This document shows positions 1 to 8,015 of a stretch of 64,000 nt of DNA, in pieces. The translations under genes were made by a program, and so were the position numbers. Below the pieces are notes generated by a model, which saw only the letters and a list, made by a program, of their open reading frames with translations, made no database searches and was not told the DNA's origin. The stretch covers positions 1-64,000 of the forward strand of contig CAZSVM010000015.1 in NCBI GenBank assembly GCA_964610315.1, given 5' to 3'. The stretch comes from JAQVEM01 sp964610315 (GTDB lineage Bacteria > Actinomycetota > Humimicrobiia > Humimicrobiales > Humimicrobiaceae). The first letter of the stretch is position 1, and each line of letters starts with the position of its first letter.

Positions 1-35
1 TATATTAACTATTTTTAGTATACAATATGTCTAAG

Positions 36-53
36 TATGGGGTTCACCCCATA
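36..53 (+). terminator. Possible rho-independent terminator
   Basis: The inverted repeat TATGGGG-TTCA-CCCCATA is followed directly by TTTT. The stem is perfect but short and the U-run is only four bases, so it is a weak candidate that could end a plus-strand transcript entering from the left. Confidence 0.3.
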
Positions 54-56
54 TTT

Positions 57-170
57 TAACTAGCTACTATATCAGGCTATCTTAAAGTTATTTTTAATTG
101 CATTTATTTGTGCCGATAACTTCATAATATCATAATAATATTTAGTTCGAAATGTGTTCAATATCCCCAC
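57..170 (-). repeat. Decayed coding remnant, copy 1 of a direct repeat pair
   Basis: This is an imperfect direct repeat of 1741-1841, best conserved at 134-169. Read on the minus strand it gives an open fragment with GILNTFRTKYY and then DI, ending at TGA (72-74). The second copy gives the same GILNTFRTKYY. The three base differences in the best-conserved core are all synonymous in this frame, so both copies look like relics of a once-selected protein, for example a transposase C-terminus. The family was not identified. An in-frame stop lies just upstream of the conserved block, so this is not an intact gene. Confidence 0.6.
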
Positions 171-356
171 TCATCTTAATAAATCTCTTTTATTTCTTTA
201 TTGGATTTCTTTATTTTCTATAAACCATTTTGATAGCAATATAACTGCATTTCATAATTGTTCAGCCATTCATTTTTTACTCTATTCATTGCACATACAT
301 CATAATTCCCGGCATTTAAATAACAAATATAATTCGATGTCTTAGTCCTCAATAAA

Positions 357-1301
357 TTATGCAGCAGGTTCTAAAACAAAATCCCTGGGCACATGCCTTT
401 GATAATAAAGATAAACATTATAATACATATAAGAAATATAGTTTAAATAGACAGATGGTGCCCCTACTTTTAGCCCTGTATTATATTGCTGAGCAAAAGC
501 CCATTGTTCATAAGTATATACACTATAATATTTCAAAATGTTCCTATTTGTAACGTGGTTAAACTCATGAGAAAGTGTGCATGCAATTTCCATTTCAAAC
601 GGCATTTCATTAAATTCTCGCTTTGATAAATCCATGTATACCACAGATCCTTTTGTAGCACCAAGGGCATTTAAAAAAGGCCTTTCTTCAATTCTACTGA
701 CAGAAGCGTATTGAGCATAAACTTCAGGATCTTTTTGAGCTAATATATTTAAAGCCTGAGCAATAAGATTATAATAAGCTTCACTCCCCACAATCTTGGT
801 ATCCTTGCTCTGCGTGGTAACTGCAGTTCTAGTATTTTTAACTGTTACAGTGCCGGCTTTTATGCCATACTTAGCACAAATATTTGCAAATTCTGTTGAA
901 TTGACAAATTTTGAAAATACAAATTCTCTTGAAGAGCCGCCATTTAATAAGCTCATCCAATTATTATAACCACCAGCGTCAGCTGGCCTATCAAAAAAGG
1001 CTTTATACATTATTACTAAGAACTGGTCGTTATTTAAATTTCTATTTTTTAATTCTTCGCTAAATACAAACCCATATGCTGCCTGTCCGCCTGTTACTTT
1101 CCCGGATATCAAATTATTAACCCAATTATCAAATCCTGCAGGATCAGGGCTTCTGTCCAGGCAGGTTTGATAAAGCCTTGTTACAAAACTGGATACATCA
1201 GATGTTTGATCAGCAAAAACAATTGATGGAAAAGTAAAAGTCAGTATAAAGGCCAGAAGAAAAACTATAATAAAAATTTTAATTTTCTTATTCTTAAACA
1301 T
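357..1301 (-). CDS. Secreted DUF4214 protein with HExxH metallopeptidase-like C-terminus
   Basis: A 314-residue exported protein with a signal peptide at about residues 1-30 (lysine-rich start, hydrophobic core, VFA-DQ cleavage site). Residues 38-145 hold two tandem DUF4214-type units (LYQTCLDRSPDPAGFDNW, then MYKAFFDRPADAGGYNNW, ending FVNSTEF). DUF4214 is usually found in bacterial surface or secreted proteins. The C-terminal half contains SHEFNH at 244-249, an HExxH zinc-binding signature, and E265 in YEQWAFA is a plausible third ligand, so a gluzincin-like peptidase fold is inferred but not proven. GGGGAG seven bases before ATG supports the start, and a promoter-like TTGATA-17-TAGACT lies near 1360-1390. 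The gene sits between two copies of a decayed repeat, which suggests a mobile or acquired context. Confidence 0.75.
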   Translation of the reverse strand: MFKNKKIKIFIIVFLLAFILTFTFPSIVFADQTSDVSSFVTRLYQTCLDRSPDPAGFDNWVNNLISGKVTGGQAAYGFVFSEELKNRNLNNDQFLVIMYKAFFDRPADAGGYNNWMSLLNGGSSREFVFSKFVNSTEFANICAKYGIKAGTVTVKNTRTAVTTQSKDTKIVGSEAYYNLIAQALNILAQKDPEVYAQYASVSRIEERPFLNALGATKGSVVYMDLSKREFNEMPFEMEIACTLSHEFNHVTNRNILKYYSVYTYEQWAFAQQYNTGLKVGAPSVYLNYISYMYYNVYLYYQRHVPRDFVLEPAA

Positions 1302-1379
1302 CTACTTCTCCCCACATTTATAATAAAACGAATTCTCACAAATTGTGTTTAGTCTAATATATTAATTATTTTTTATCAA

Positions 1380-1393
1380 ACTGTATTATCAGT
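1380..1393. repeat. ACTGTATTATCAGT motif, copy 1
   Basis: Matches 1512-1525 (ACTGTTTTATCAGT) at 13 of 14 bases. Both have ACTG/CAGT ends as a short dyad. It may be a regulator binding site upstream of the DUF4214 gene or chance similarity in AT-rich DNA. Confidence 0.3.
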
Positions 1394-1511
1394 AAAAGTT
1401 TTTCAATACCCCCCTACCCTAATCCGCGAAATATTTATTGCAGCTTACCCGCGGTTTCTGTTTTAAAAGTCTCCAACTAATTGATATACCATTGGTATTG
1501 ACTGTAATTAG

Positions 1512-1525
1512 ACTGTTTTATCAGT
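1512..1525. repeat. ACTGTTTTATCAGT motif, copy 2
   Basis: Second copy of the 14-base dyad-like motif seen at 1380-1393, with one mismatch. No function is assigned. Confidence 0.3.
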
Positions 1526-1740
1526 GTCTGGGGTTATTCTGTGGGTTAGTGTGAATTAACCATTAAAATTAAACATTGCGTGCTTAAAAGCGGTTAGCAT
1601 GTACAGTTTTGTGTAAGTTAATTATCTTTATGCATGTTTACTTCAAATAGTTCAATAATCTTCATATGATTGCATTATCAAGGAATGATTAATTTTCTCT
1701 TAGCTTTTTTATAGCTTCAAATAAAATTCGAAAATGTCAT

Positions 1741-1841
1741 TTAACTAGCTATAGCAAGACCTTCTTTTATTACCTTAATTTGTGGAATTAGATCAATAAT
1801 ATCTGAATAATATTTAGTTCTAAACGTGTTCAGTATCCCCA
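1741..1841 (-). repeat. Decayed coding remnant, copy 2 of a direct repeat pair
   Basis: Direct-repeat partner of 57-170. The minus-strand frame reads GILNTFRTKYY, then DIIDLIPQIKVIKEGLAIAS, and ends at TAA (1741-1743). Eighteen or so of about 31 residues match copy 1 without gaps. An in-frame TAG lies six codons upstream of the conserved block. The two copies bracket the DUF4214 gene, as expected if a duplicated element flanks or delivered it. Confidence 0.6.
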
Positions 1842-1935
1842 GCCAGTAAAGCCTATAAATTGATATATTGATATTGATTATTAAAGATTTTACTTTAAAA
1901 TTGTCTTTATATTTTAAGAAAGAGGAGTTATATAA

Positions 1936-2424
1936 ATGAAGATATTGATTGCCTATGCTACAAGGTTTGGGACCACCGAAAAATGTGCGGGTATGCTGGC
2001 AGATATATTAAAGGAAAAGGGTTATGAAGTCGAACTTGTGGATCTGGCAAAAAATAAAAAAATAAATCCCCGAAATTACGACCTGGCAGTAGTTGGGGGA
2101 TCCTTTGTAGTCTTCAGGATGAGTTCCGCAGTAAGAAGGTTCGTAAAAAGAAATTTAAATACCCTTTTAAATATGAAAACAGGTATCTTTATGTGCGGAG
2201 CAGAGCAGGAGTGGGAAAAAGAAATAGTAAAAGGTTTCCCGGAGAAACTGCTTGATAGCACAGCAGTTAAAGGATATTTTGGTTTCGAGATGAACTGGGA
2301 TAGGATGAATCCGATGTTTAGAAACATGATGCAGAAAGCATATCAGACTACTAAACCGGTATCAAAGATAAATCACGAAAATATAAGAAAGTTTGCAGAA
2401 GAAATTATGAAAGCTTTATCTTAA
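1936..2424 (+). CDS. Flavodoxin-domain protein
   Basis: A 162-residue single-domain flavoprotein. The N-terminal ILIAYATRFGTTEK is the FMN phosphate-binding loop, with the x-T/S-x-T-G-x-T type arrangement. DLAVVGGSFVVFRMSS and GIFMCGAE match the later flavin-contacting loops of the flavodoxin/HemG-like family. Members transfer electrons or, in HemG, oxidise protoporphyrinogen. Nothing here separates those roles, and no heme gene is nearby. GAGGAG lies eight bases before the ATG. The gene stands alone and converges on the next gene with only six bases between stops. Confidence 0.85.
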   Translation: MKILIAYATRFGTTEKCAGMLADILKEKGYEVELVDLAKNKKINPRNYDLAVVGGSFVVFRMSSAVRRFVKRNLNTLLNMKTGIFMCGAEQEWEKEIVKGFPEKLLDSTAVKGYFGFEMNWDRMNPMFRNMMQKAYQTTKPVSKINHENIRKFAEEIMKALS

Positions 2425-2430
2425 GAATAA

Positions 2431-3915
2431 TTAGTTATTTATACCAACCCCAAAGTTTAATTCGAGCCCCAGATGATCGGAAACGGTATAACTTTTAAAG
2501 GAGCAATCACTCTCCGGAGATATTTCCCTACATCCGTTTGACGATAATAGGCCGTCACTCTCTCCCGATCTTTTATCAAAGCAATACAGTTTACCGGGCT
2601 TATCCGGAACCAAAGATATGAATAAGGGATTAAGATAAAGATTGTTTTCTCCTCCAAAATAAAATATATAATCAATCCGCTCCGGTTCGCCATTTTCTAT
2701 GGCTATCCTATTACCGATATCACCATATGAATTATTGCTTCCGGTTATCCAGTCTTTGCCTATCCAGGTAAAACCCGGTTCTTCCGGATTCAATTCCAGC
2801 CAGCTATCCGTTAAATATACCTGACTCGAAGTATCTAACTGGTCGGAAGGAAAATCTTTCATGATTTCCCTAAATTTTAGGTATTCCCCGGTTCTTTTAC
2901 CGGAATTATCACTTTCAGCGGCATTGCCCGTCTCAGGAGGTTTCACATCAGTAAACTCCATCCAGTTACCCGGCTTTTCCGCCGCTACATTAAAGTCACC
3001 GGCAATCAGTATGGGATGAATATAATCTTTATCATATTTTATGATATTGGAAATAAAATTAAGCAGCTCGGTTATCTGCACCAATCTAGTCTCACTATAA
3101 CCATGAGATTGTATATGGGTACAAAAAACATGAATATAGTCATCTTCGGAAGGCCCAATCCGAATACACGCATAAATTGCCCCTTTATTAGCCAGGCTGT
3201 CTGAACCGCTAGCTGACAAGTAAATCATAGCACTGCATTCTATTATGGGGTATCGGGATAGAATAACCAGGCCACCATCCTGCCTGATATCTAAATGCCC
3301 CCTATCGGGGCCCATAACATAATAGGGGCTGCATATCAGTTTTGCTTCAATATCATTTACCCTTCTGTCCGATACCTTTACACCCCAGAAATTTTTATAA
3401 TCTGCAAGCAGGGAAACACTTTGAGCTTCATTTAATGAATGCCATACATTTTTATCCCGGTTTGGAAGGGAATTATACCAGTAGTTAAAATAATCAGCCT
3501 GCCACTCATCGAAGGCACCGTTATTTACATTCCGGTAGATCATATCCTGCCATGAAGCAGCAATTCTGTTCTGGCTGCTTCCGTTAAATACTTCCTGCAG
3601 GCATACTATTTCATAATCCTCAAGAATCAAATCGATAAGACAGCCGGTGCGCTCATTAAAGGCAGGAGCTACAAAATCAAATGGAATCAGCATGGTATTC
3701 TGGGTGAGGATTTTTATGGTTTTTCCTCTCAATAACTCCTCATCACTATCCGGATCAATACCGGAATTTTGCCCTGCTACAAAATCTATCTCCGACATAG
3801 AAGCTGATTTTATCCCGGTATCACCGCACTGAGTTGAAGCCAATGACAGGATCAGCAGAGTTATAACAAAAACAGTTAAAAATAAACCGGAAGATTTTAA
3901 AAATCCCTTTCTCAT
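2431..3915 (-). CDS. Secreted endonuclease/exonuclease/phosphatase-family protein
   Basis: A 494-residue exported hydrolase of the metal-dependent EEP (DNase I/sphingomyelinase-like) fold. A hydrophobic signal segment covers about residues 8-28, followed by LASTQCG; a lipoprotein cysteine is possible, but the residue before it is Q, which is not typical. Family motifs appear in order: TQNTML (Asn), CLQEVF (metal-binding Glu), ILIAGDFNVA (Asp and Asn) and SDHLGLEL (catalytic His). The substrate could be a phospholipid head group, nucleic acid or inositol phosphate and cannot be chosen from sequence. The Shine-Dalgarno is weak. Confidence 0.8.
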   Translation of the reverse strand: MRKGFLKSSGLFLTVFVITLLILSLASTQCGDTGIKSASMSEIDFVAGQNSGIDPDSDEELLRGKTIKILTQNTMLIPFDFVAPAFNERTGCLIDLILEDYEIVCLQEVFNGSSQNRIAASWQDMIYRNVNNGAFDEWQADYFNYWYNSLPNRDKNVWHSLNEAQSVSLLADYKNFWGVKVSDRRVNDIEAKLICSPYYVMGPDRGHLDIRQDGGLVILSRYPIIECSAMIYLSASGSDSLANKGAIYACIRIGPSEDDYIHVFCTHIQSHGYSETRLVQITELLNFISNIIKYDKDYIHPILIAGDFNVAAEKPGNWMEFTDVKPPETGNAAESDNSGKRTGEYLKFREIMKDFPSDQLDTSSQVYLTDSWLELNPEEPGFTWIGKDWITGSNNSYGDIGNRIAIENGEPERIDYIFYFGGENNLYLNPLFISLVPDKPGKLYCFDKRSGESDGLLSSNGCREISPESDCSFKSYTVSDHLGLELNFGVGINN

Positions 3916-3976
3916 TCAAAACTTATCATTCTATTACATACAATTATATTAAATGGATATAATTGCTTGAATATAA

Positions 3977-4987
3977 TCACTGCTCGATGGATACTTTTAC
4001 CCCCTCTTTCAGAGACTTATCCACTGCCTCTAAAATCTGTATATCATTTAATGCCTTTTCCGAAGTATAGTATGGTTTTAAATTATTCTCCAGGCAATAA
4101 ACATAATCTTTCCACATCAAATAGTGCGGGTCGCTGCTTTCCATTTTGATCTCTTCTTTCCTATCGCTGGCGCTTTCTACTATAATTCTTAAATCCTGAT
4201 CATAGAATGCCAGGCCTTTTGTTCCCCTTGTTATAAGGTAGTTTCTTTTTCCGTTAAGGTAATATGATGTACAAACGGTGCCAATAAGCTTATTTTTATA
4301 TTCGAAAATCATCGATTCATAATCATATTCACCGTATCCATCTTTTCTGTGCTTGGCTCCGGCTCCAAAAACCGTCAGTGGCTTACCAAATATCTTCGAA
4401 AGCATGGCAAATTCATGAATGCCGCCGTCCATAAGCATACCCAGGGGATACTGAGGTCTGATTCTCCATTCCGTATTTCCGAAATTTAATTTATCTTCTC
4501 CCTCAAAGCCGGTATAGGCATGGTAAAGCATGTCGAACATAAGAACCTCTCCCAGCCTGCCGGAATTTATTATTTTTATCAATTCATCTGTAAATTTCCG
4601 GTAGACAAACTGCTCCAGAATAAAAAGCCGCCTCCCGCTCTCCTTTTCTTTTTTTATCAGTTCTTTTGCATCTTTAACATTGGTAGCCATTGGCTTTTCC
4701 ATAAATACATCTTTACCAGCACCAAGAGCCTCCATGGCAATTACCGGATTCAGGAGTATGGGAGTCATTATAACTACCGCATCTATAAACGGCTCTCTTA
4801 CCAATACTTTATAATCTTTGTAAAAAGGCAGCTCCGGATATTCCTTCTTTACCTTATCTCTGCTCTTTTCACTGGTGGCACAAAAAGCAGCAATTTCAAA
4901 TTTATCCCTGAATTTTTTTAAAATGGGTTTGTGGGTTTTTTCCCAGATAAGGCCGGGACCTATAATACCCAAACGAATTTTATCCAT
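3977..4987 (-). CDS. Gfo/Idh/MocA-family NAD(P)-dependent oxidoreductase
   Basis: A 336-residue soluble dehydrogenase. The N-terminal LGIIGPGLIWEKTH is a Rossmann nucleotide-binding start, and DVFMEKPMATN contains the family EKP motif whose lysine is catalytic. The C-terminal half is the alpha/beta substrate domain. Members act on sugars, inositols, sugar nucleotides or biliverdin; the substrate is unknown here. It lies downstream of the asparagine-synthetase homologue on the same strand, but a probable terminator stands between them, so joint function is only a guess. TCCTCC on the plus strand gives a good Shine-Dalgarno. Confidence 0.85.
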   Translation of the reverse strand: MDKIRLGIIGPGLIWEKTHKPILKKFRDKFEIAAFCATSEKSRDKVKKEYPELPFYKDYKVLVREPFIDAVVIMTPILLNPVIAMEALGAGKDVFMEKPMATNVKDAKELIKKEKESGRRLFILEQFVYRKFTDELIKIINSGRLGEVLMFDMLYHAYTGFEGEDKLNFGNTEWRIRPQYPLGMLMDGGIHEFAMLSKIFGKPLTVFGAGAKHRKDGYGEYDYESMIFEYKNKLIGTVCTSYYLNGKRNYLITRGTKGLAFYDQDLRIIVESASDRKEEIKMESSDPHYLMWKDYVYCLENNLKPYYTSEKALNDIQILEAVDKSLKEGVKVSIEQ

Positions 4988-5127
4988 AATTTCTTTTCCT
5001 CCTGTTTTTATTTATAACATCCCCATGAGAAACTAATAGGTCAGTGTATGATTTTTAATTATACTATATCTAAAGTAATTCTAAAGTAATGAGTATAAAA
5101 AAAGAGAACCGGAAAAGTATTATATTG

Positions 5128-5155
5128 GAAAAACCACGGCTGCAGCCGGGATTTT
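5128..5155 (-). terminator. Probable terminator after the asparagine-synthetase homologue
   Basis: On the minus strand CGGCTGCAGCCG forms a GC-rich stem extended by CC/GG across a one-base bulge and followed by TTTTT. It lies about 45 bases past the stop of the upstream gene and well before the oxidoreductase start. Confidence 0.5.
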
Positions 5156-5198
5156 AAATTTTTAACCGAAATCCTGCAGACCTAATTATCCTTTAGGC

Positions 5199-6680
5199 CT
5201 AATTAAAATCCCGGGTAAAAGAGATAACCTTGTTAAAATCGATATCGTGATAACAATCTTTAAATATCTTGTAGTAATAAACTTCTTCCTTATTTCTTAA
5301 TTTCATATTCCCGGGCAGTTCTCTGGTCCTGGCAAACTCTCTGTCTGTTATTATATCCTCAATTTTTTTCTCCAGTGTATCTTCTATACCGGAACCTTCC
5401 CAGAATTTATCTTTTCCCCTCCAGGTTATGGATTCCGGTAAATATTTGGAAGCCACCTTACGCAGTATATATTTCCCTGTATTCTTGTCTTTTCTTACCT
5501 TCTTATCAGGATTTATTCTCAAAACAAAATCAAGCAAATTCTCATCCAACATAGGTAGCTTTATGTTTACGCCATAAGCATTTGCCGCCCTATCTACCCT
5601 TTGCAGTGCTGTATTGTGAAGAGCATTTATGGCTTTTACCAGTTCCCTCTGAATTAACTTTGAGGAATCGAATTCCAAAAAATAATTATATCCGGCAAAA
5701 AGCTCATCCCCTCCTTCGCCTGAAAAAACAATATCGGAAGAAGCGGAAATCTTTGAGGCAATTATATTACCCAATGAACTTCTTACCAGTGGGGCATCAA
5801 AAGATTCCAGATAATAGATAACCCTGAGGATATTCAAAAAAAGCTCATCGGTATCCAGCTTATATTCAGTATGTATAGTCCCCAGATGTTTGGCCACTTC
5901 TCTTGCCGATATAAGATCCGGTGAATTTTCGAATCCAACCGAATAGGTATATACATTGTCAGTGAACTCTTTCAGCAGGGCTGTTACCATACTGGAGTCA
6001 AGTCCACCGCTTAACCAGACTCCAAATTTCAAATTACTGCCGGATATTCTTCTATCCACTGATTCCAGGAGGTAATTTTCCAATCTTTCTTCCAGTTTTT
6101 CCTCTTTCTGATCTTTCAACAGAGAAAAATCACCAGTATCAATATTTTTTATTTTCCGGGGAGTCCCAAAATTCAGCATACAGGATCCGGGAGGCAGCTC
6201 ACGGATATCTTTACCAAAATCAATCAGGGACTTAATCTCCGAAGCAAACACTAAAAATCCATTATTTTTAAAATAATAGAGGGGTTTTCTACCAATAACA
6301 TCCCTGCTTATATACAGGTTGCCGTCTGCATCAGCAAGGATTATGACAAAAGAACCCTTAAATTCACTGAATATTTTTTCTCCTGCGGTACTGAACAGAA
6401 GGTTTATTTTACGGACATCGGTAATTAATTTATAATTTTCCTCCAGATTGTATTTTAAAAATAAATCATCCAGATTATAAATTTTCCCATCCAATAAAAC
6501 TATATTTTCTCCGATACGATTCTCATGTTTATAATGGGTATTAATTCCGATATAATTTCCGCAAATATCATAAACTTTTCGTTTTCTACCCCGGTGTGAG
6601 ATTTTATCCAGGAGGGTACCTGTTATCTCCTTATTGTTTTTTTCCTTTTTGGAGCTGATAATACCGGCCAGTCCGCTCAT
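5199..6680 (-). CDS. Asparagine-synthetase-like protein lacking the glutaminase cysteine
   Basis: A 493-residue homologue of class II glutamine-amidotransferase asparagine synthetases (AsnB; typically over 500 residues). The synthetase half is intact: the PP-loop SGGLDSS at 224-230 and FSGEGGDELFAG at 319-330 bind and activate ATP and substrate. The N-terminal half is changed. Residue 2, normally the nucleophilic Cys of MCGI, is Ser (MSGLAG, codon AGC), and the conserved NGEIYN is DGKIYN. The glutaminase is therefore probably inactive. The enzyme may use free ammonia or another nucleophile, as in the beta-lactam-synthetase branch. The start is fixed by MSG alignment to the family and a GGAGGGG Shine-Dalgarno. 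Confidence 0.8.
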   Translation of the reverse strand: MSGLAGIISSKKEKNNKEITGTLLDKISHRGRKRKVYDICGNYIGINTHYKHENRIGENIVLLDGKIYNLDDLFLKYNLEENYKLITDVRKINLLFSTAGEKIFSEFKGSFVIILADADGNLYISRDVIGRKPLYYFKNNGFLVFASEIKSLIDFGKDIRELPPGSCMLNFGTPRKIKNIDTGDFSLLKDQKEEKLEERLENYLLESVDRRISGSNLKFGVWLSGGLDSSMVTALLKEFTDNVYTYSVGFENSPDLISAREVAKHLGTIHTEYKLDTDELFLNILRVIYYLESFDAPLVRSSLGNIIASKISASSDIVFSGEGGDELFAGYNYFLEFDSSKLIQRELVKAINALHNTALQRVDRAANAYGVNIKLPMLDENLLDFVLRINPDKKVRKDKNTGKYILRKVASKYLPESITWRGKDKFWEGSGIEDTLEKKIEDIITDREFARTRELPGNMKLRNKEEVYYYKIFKDCYHDIDFNKVISFTRDFN

Positions 6681-6744
6681 TCTTTATCCCCTCCAGTAGT
6701 ACTTGTTTCCGATAATTTGCTAATAACCGTAAGTAAAATTTTTT

Positions 6745-6766
6745 ATAAAATTGCCTATTTAGGCAA
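6745..6766 (-). terminator. Probable terminator after the patatin gene
   Basis: TTGCCTA-AA-TAGGCAA on the minus strand is a perfect seven-base-pair inverted repeat followed by TTTTAT and another T-rich tract. It lies about 85 bases beyond the patatin stop. The loop is very tight, so the real stem is probably five or six pairs. Confidence 0.45.
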
Positions 6767-6850
6767 AAGCTCTTTTTACCCTAACAGATTTCAGCCAACA
6801 TTTCAAGGCAGCAGAAAAAAAGAATGAGTCGAAGATTAAGAAATTAATTA

Positions 6851-7792
6851 TTACCTTAGATTTAATTTTCTTTCAATTTCAGGAATTTTTTCCCGGGCGG
6901 CTTCTATCCCTCTATTAATAATCCGGCCGCCCCGTATCAGGTCAAAAAACCCGAAATCCCCTACTTCGGGTTCTATTAATATATCCGCGTCCTTTATATA
7001 ATTTTTGATTATTTCCCGATGCATTATATTAAAACTGGTATCAAGAATCTTATCTACCGAAAGTTTCCCCGGATTCAGCCCTCTCAATCCTGCCGTTTTT
7101 CTAATATTGAGAATTGCTCCTATTTCGCTTTTACCATCACCACCGGTTTCATTTGAAGGGTTTTCTTTTTTAGATTTCCGGCTGCTGTCATCTTTACATA
7201 AAAATTTTACATATTTCTCTCTATCTCTCTCGTAAGTTATGGAGGAAGCTATAATAAAATTTACACCCATTGTTTTTATAGATTCTATGGGAAGCGGTTC
7301 TATTACTCCTCCATCCACCAGAATCCGGCCATCGGTACATACCGCCGAAAAGAAGCCCGGAATAGAAATAGAAGCCCTTACTGCATCAAGCAATTTCCCT
7401 TCCCGCAGTATTACCTTTTCCCTTCTGGCCAGGTCCACTGCAACACAGCAAAATGGTATCTTGCAGTCACTGAAGGTTTTATTTCCCATAAACTTTCTCA
7501 GCAGGGCCTCAACCCTGCGCCCGTTTATAATTCCTGTTTTAGACAGTACCAGGTCGGAAAAAAGAAGGAAACTTCTCCAGTTCATCGATTTAACATAAGA
7601 TTCCATCTCTTTAATGGTTATACCCATACAATAGAATGAACCAATAATGGCGCCCATACTGGTACCCGCTATTGCGTCCGGCTTTACCCCCGTTTCTTCC
7701 AGTACTTTTAAAACGCCAATATGAGACAGCGCCCTTGCGGCCCCTCCGCTTAAGGCTATACCAATTTTTCTTTTTCTTTTAAAAATAGCCAA
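6851..7792 (-). CDS. Patatin-like phospholipase
   Basis: A 313-residue lipid acyl hydrolase of the patatin/RssA type. The oxyanion-hole motif GIALSGGAAR (11-20), nucleophile elbow GTSMG (Ser45) and catalytic DGG (Asp160, in ILVDGGVIEPLP) are all present, giving a complete Ser-Asp dyad. There is no signal peptide, so it is probably cytoplasmic or membrane-associated, acting on phospholipid or lysophospholipid. The lysine-rich MAIFKRKRK start could aid membrane contact. It is followed by its own probable terminator and appears monocistronic. Confidence 0.9.
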   Translation of the reverse strand: MAIFKRKRKIGIALSGGAARALSHIGVLKVLEETGVKPDAIAGTSMGAIIGSFYCMGITIKEMESYVKSMNWRSFLLFSDLVLSKTGIINGRRVEALLRKFMGNKTFSDCKIPFCCVAVDLARREKVILREGKLLDAVRASISIPGFFSAVCTDGRILVDGGVIEPLPIESIKTMGVNFIIASSITYERDREKYVKFLCKDDSSRKSKKENPSNETGGDGKSEIGAILNIRKTAGLRGLNPGKLSVDKILDTSFNIMHREIIKNYIKDADILIEPEVGDFGFFDLIRGGRIINRGIEAAREKIPEIERKLNLR

Positions 7793-8015
7793 TTTTTTGC
7801 CATCTCCCTTTTTTTCTCAAAAATTCAACCCTATAAGAAATGTTACGATCATGGTCTTTTACAGCCATAGTCCTTTACAGTTTTTATCTGATTCCATGCA
7901 TTTTTAATTATACTACTTCCTTTCTCCTACGGTGAGCGATTTAATTATGGATACCATTTACAATAAGATTATTGTAAAGTAAAATCTTTTTAGCTTTAAA
8001 AGCTAATTATAATTT

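Larger units (their letters stand above)
1..356. other. AT-rich gene-poor left edge
   Basis: I see no convincing gene here. A plus-strand open frame at 154-345 has no ribosome binding site and low-complexity residues. The stretch holds a GGGG/CCCC inverted repeat near 36-53 and a decayed minus-strand coding remnant (see the repeat entry at 57-170). Confidence 0.5.
1302..1935. other. 634 bp gene-free region
   Basis: No supported gene. It contains a 14-base dyad-like motif twice (1380-1393 and 1512-1525), the second coding-remnant copy (1741-1841), and another short minus-strand fragment ending RILFEAIKKLREN at 1689, which resembles the tail of a lost protein. The AT-rich composition and fragments suggest decayed mobile DNA. 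The last 20 bases hold the ribosome binding site of the flavodoxin gene. Confidence 0.5.

Noticed and set aside
154..345. Plus-strand 63-codon open frame
   Set aside because: No ribosome binding site, low-complexity residues, and it overlaps the decayed repeat.
1689..1736. Minus-strand fragment ending FEAIKKLREN
   Set aside because: It looks like a protein C-terminus but is too short, with a stop directly upstream, to call beyond a possible relic.
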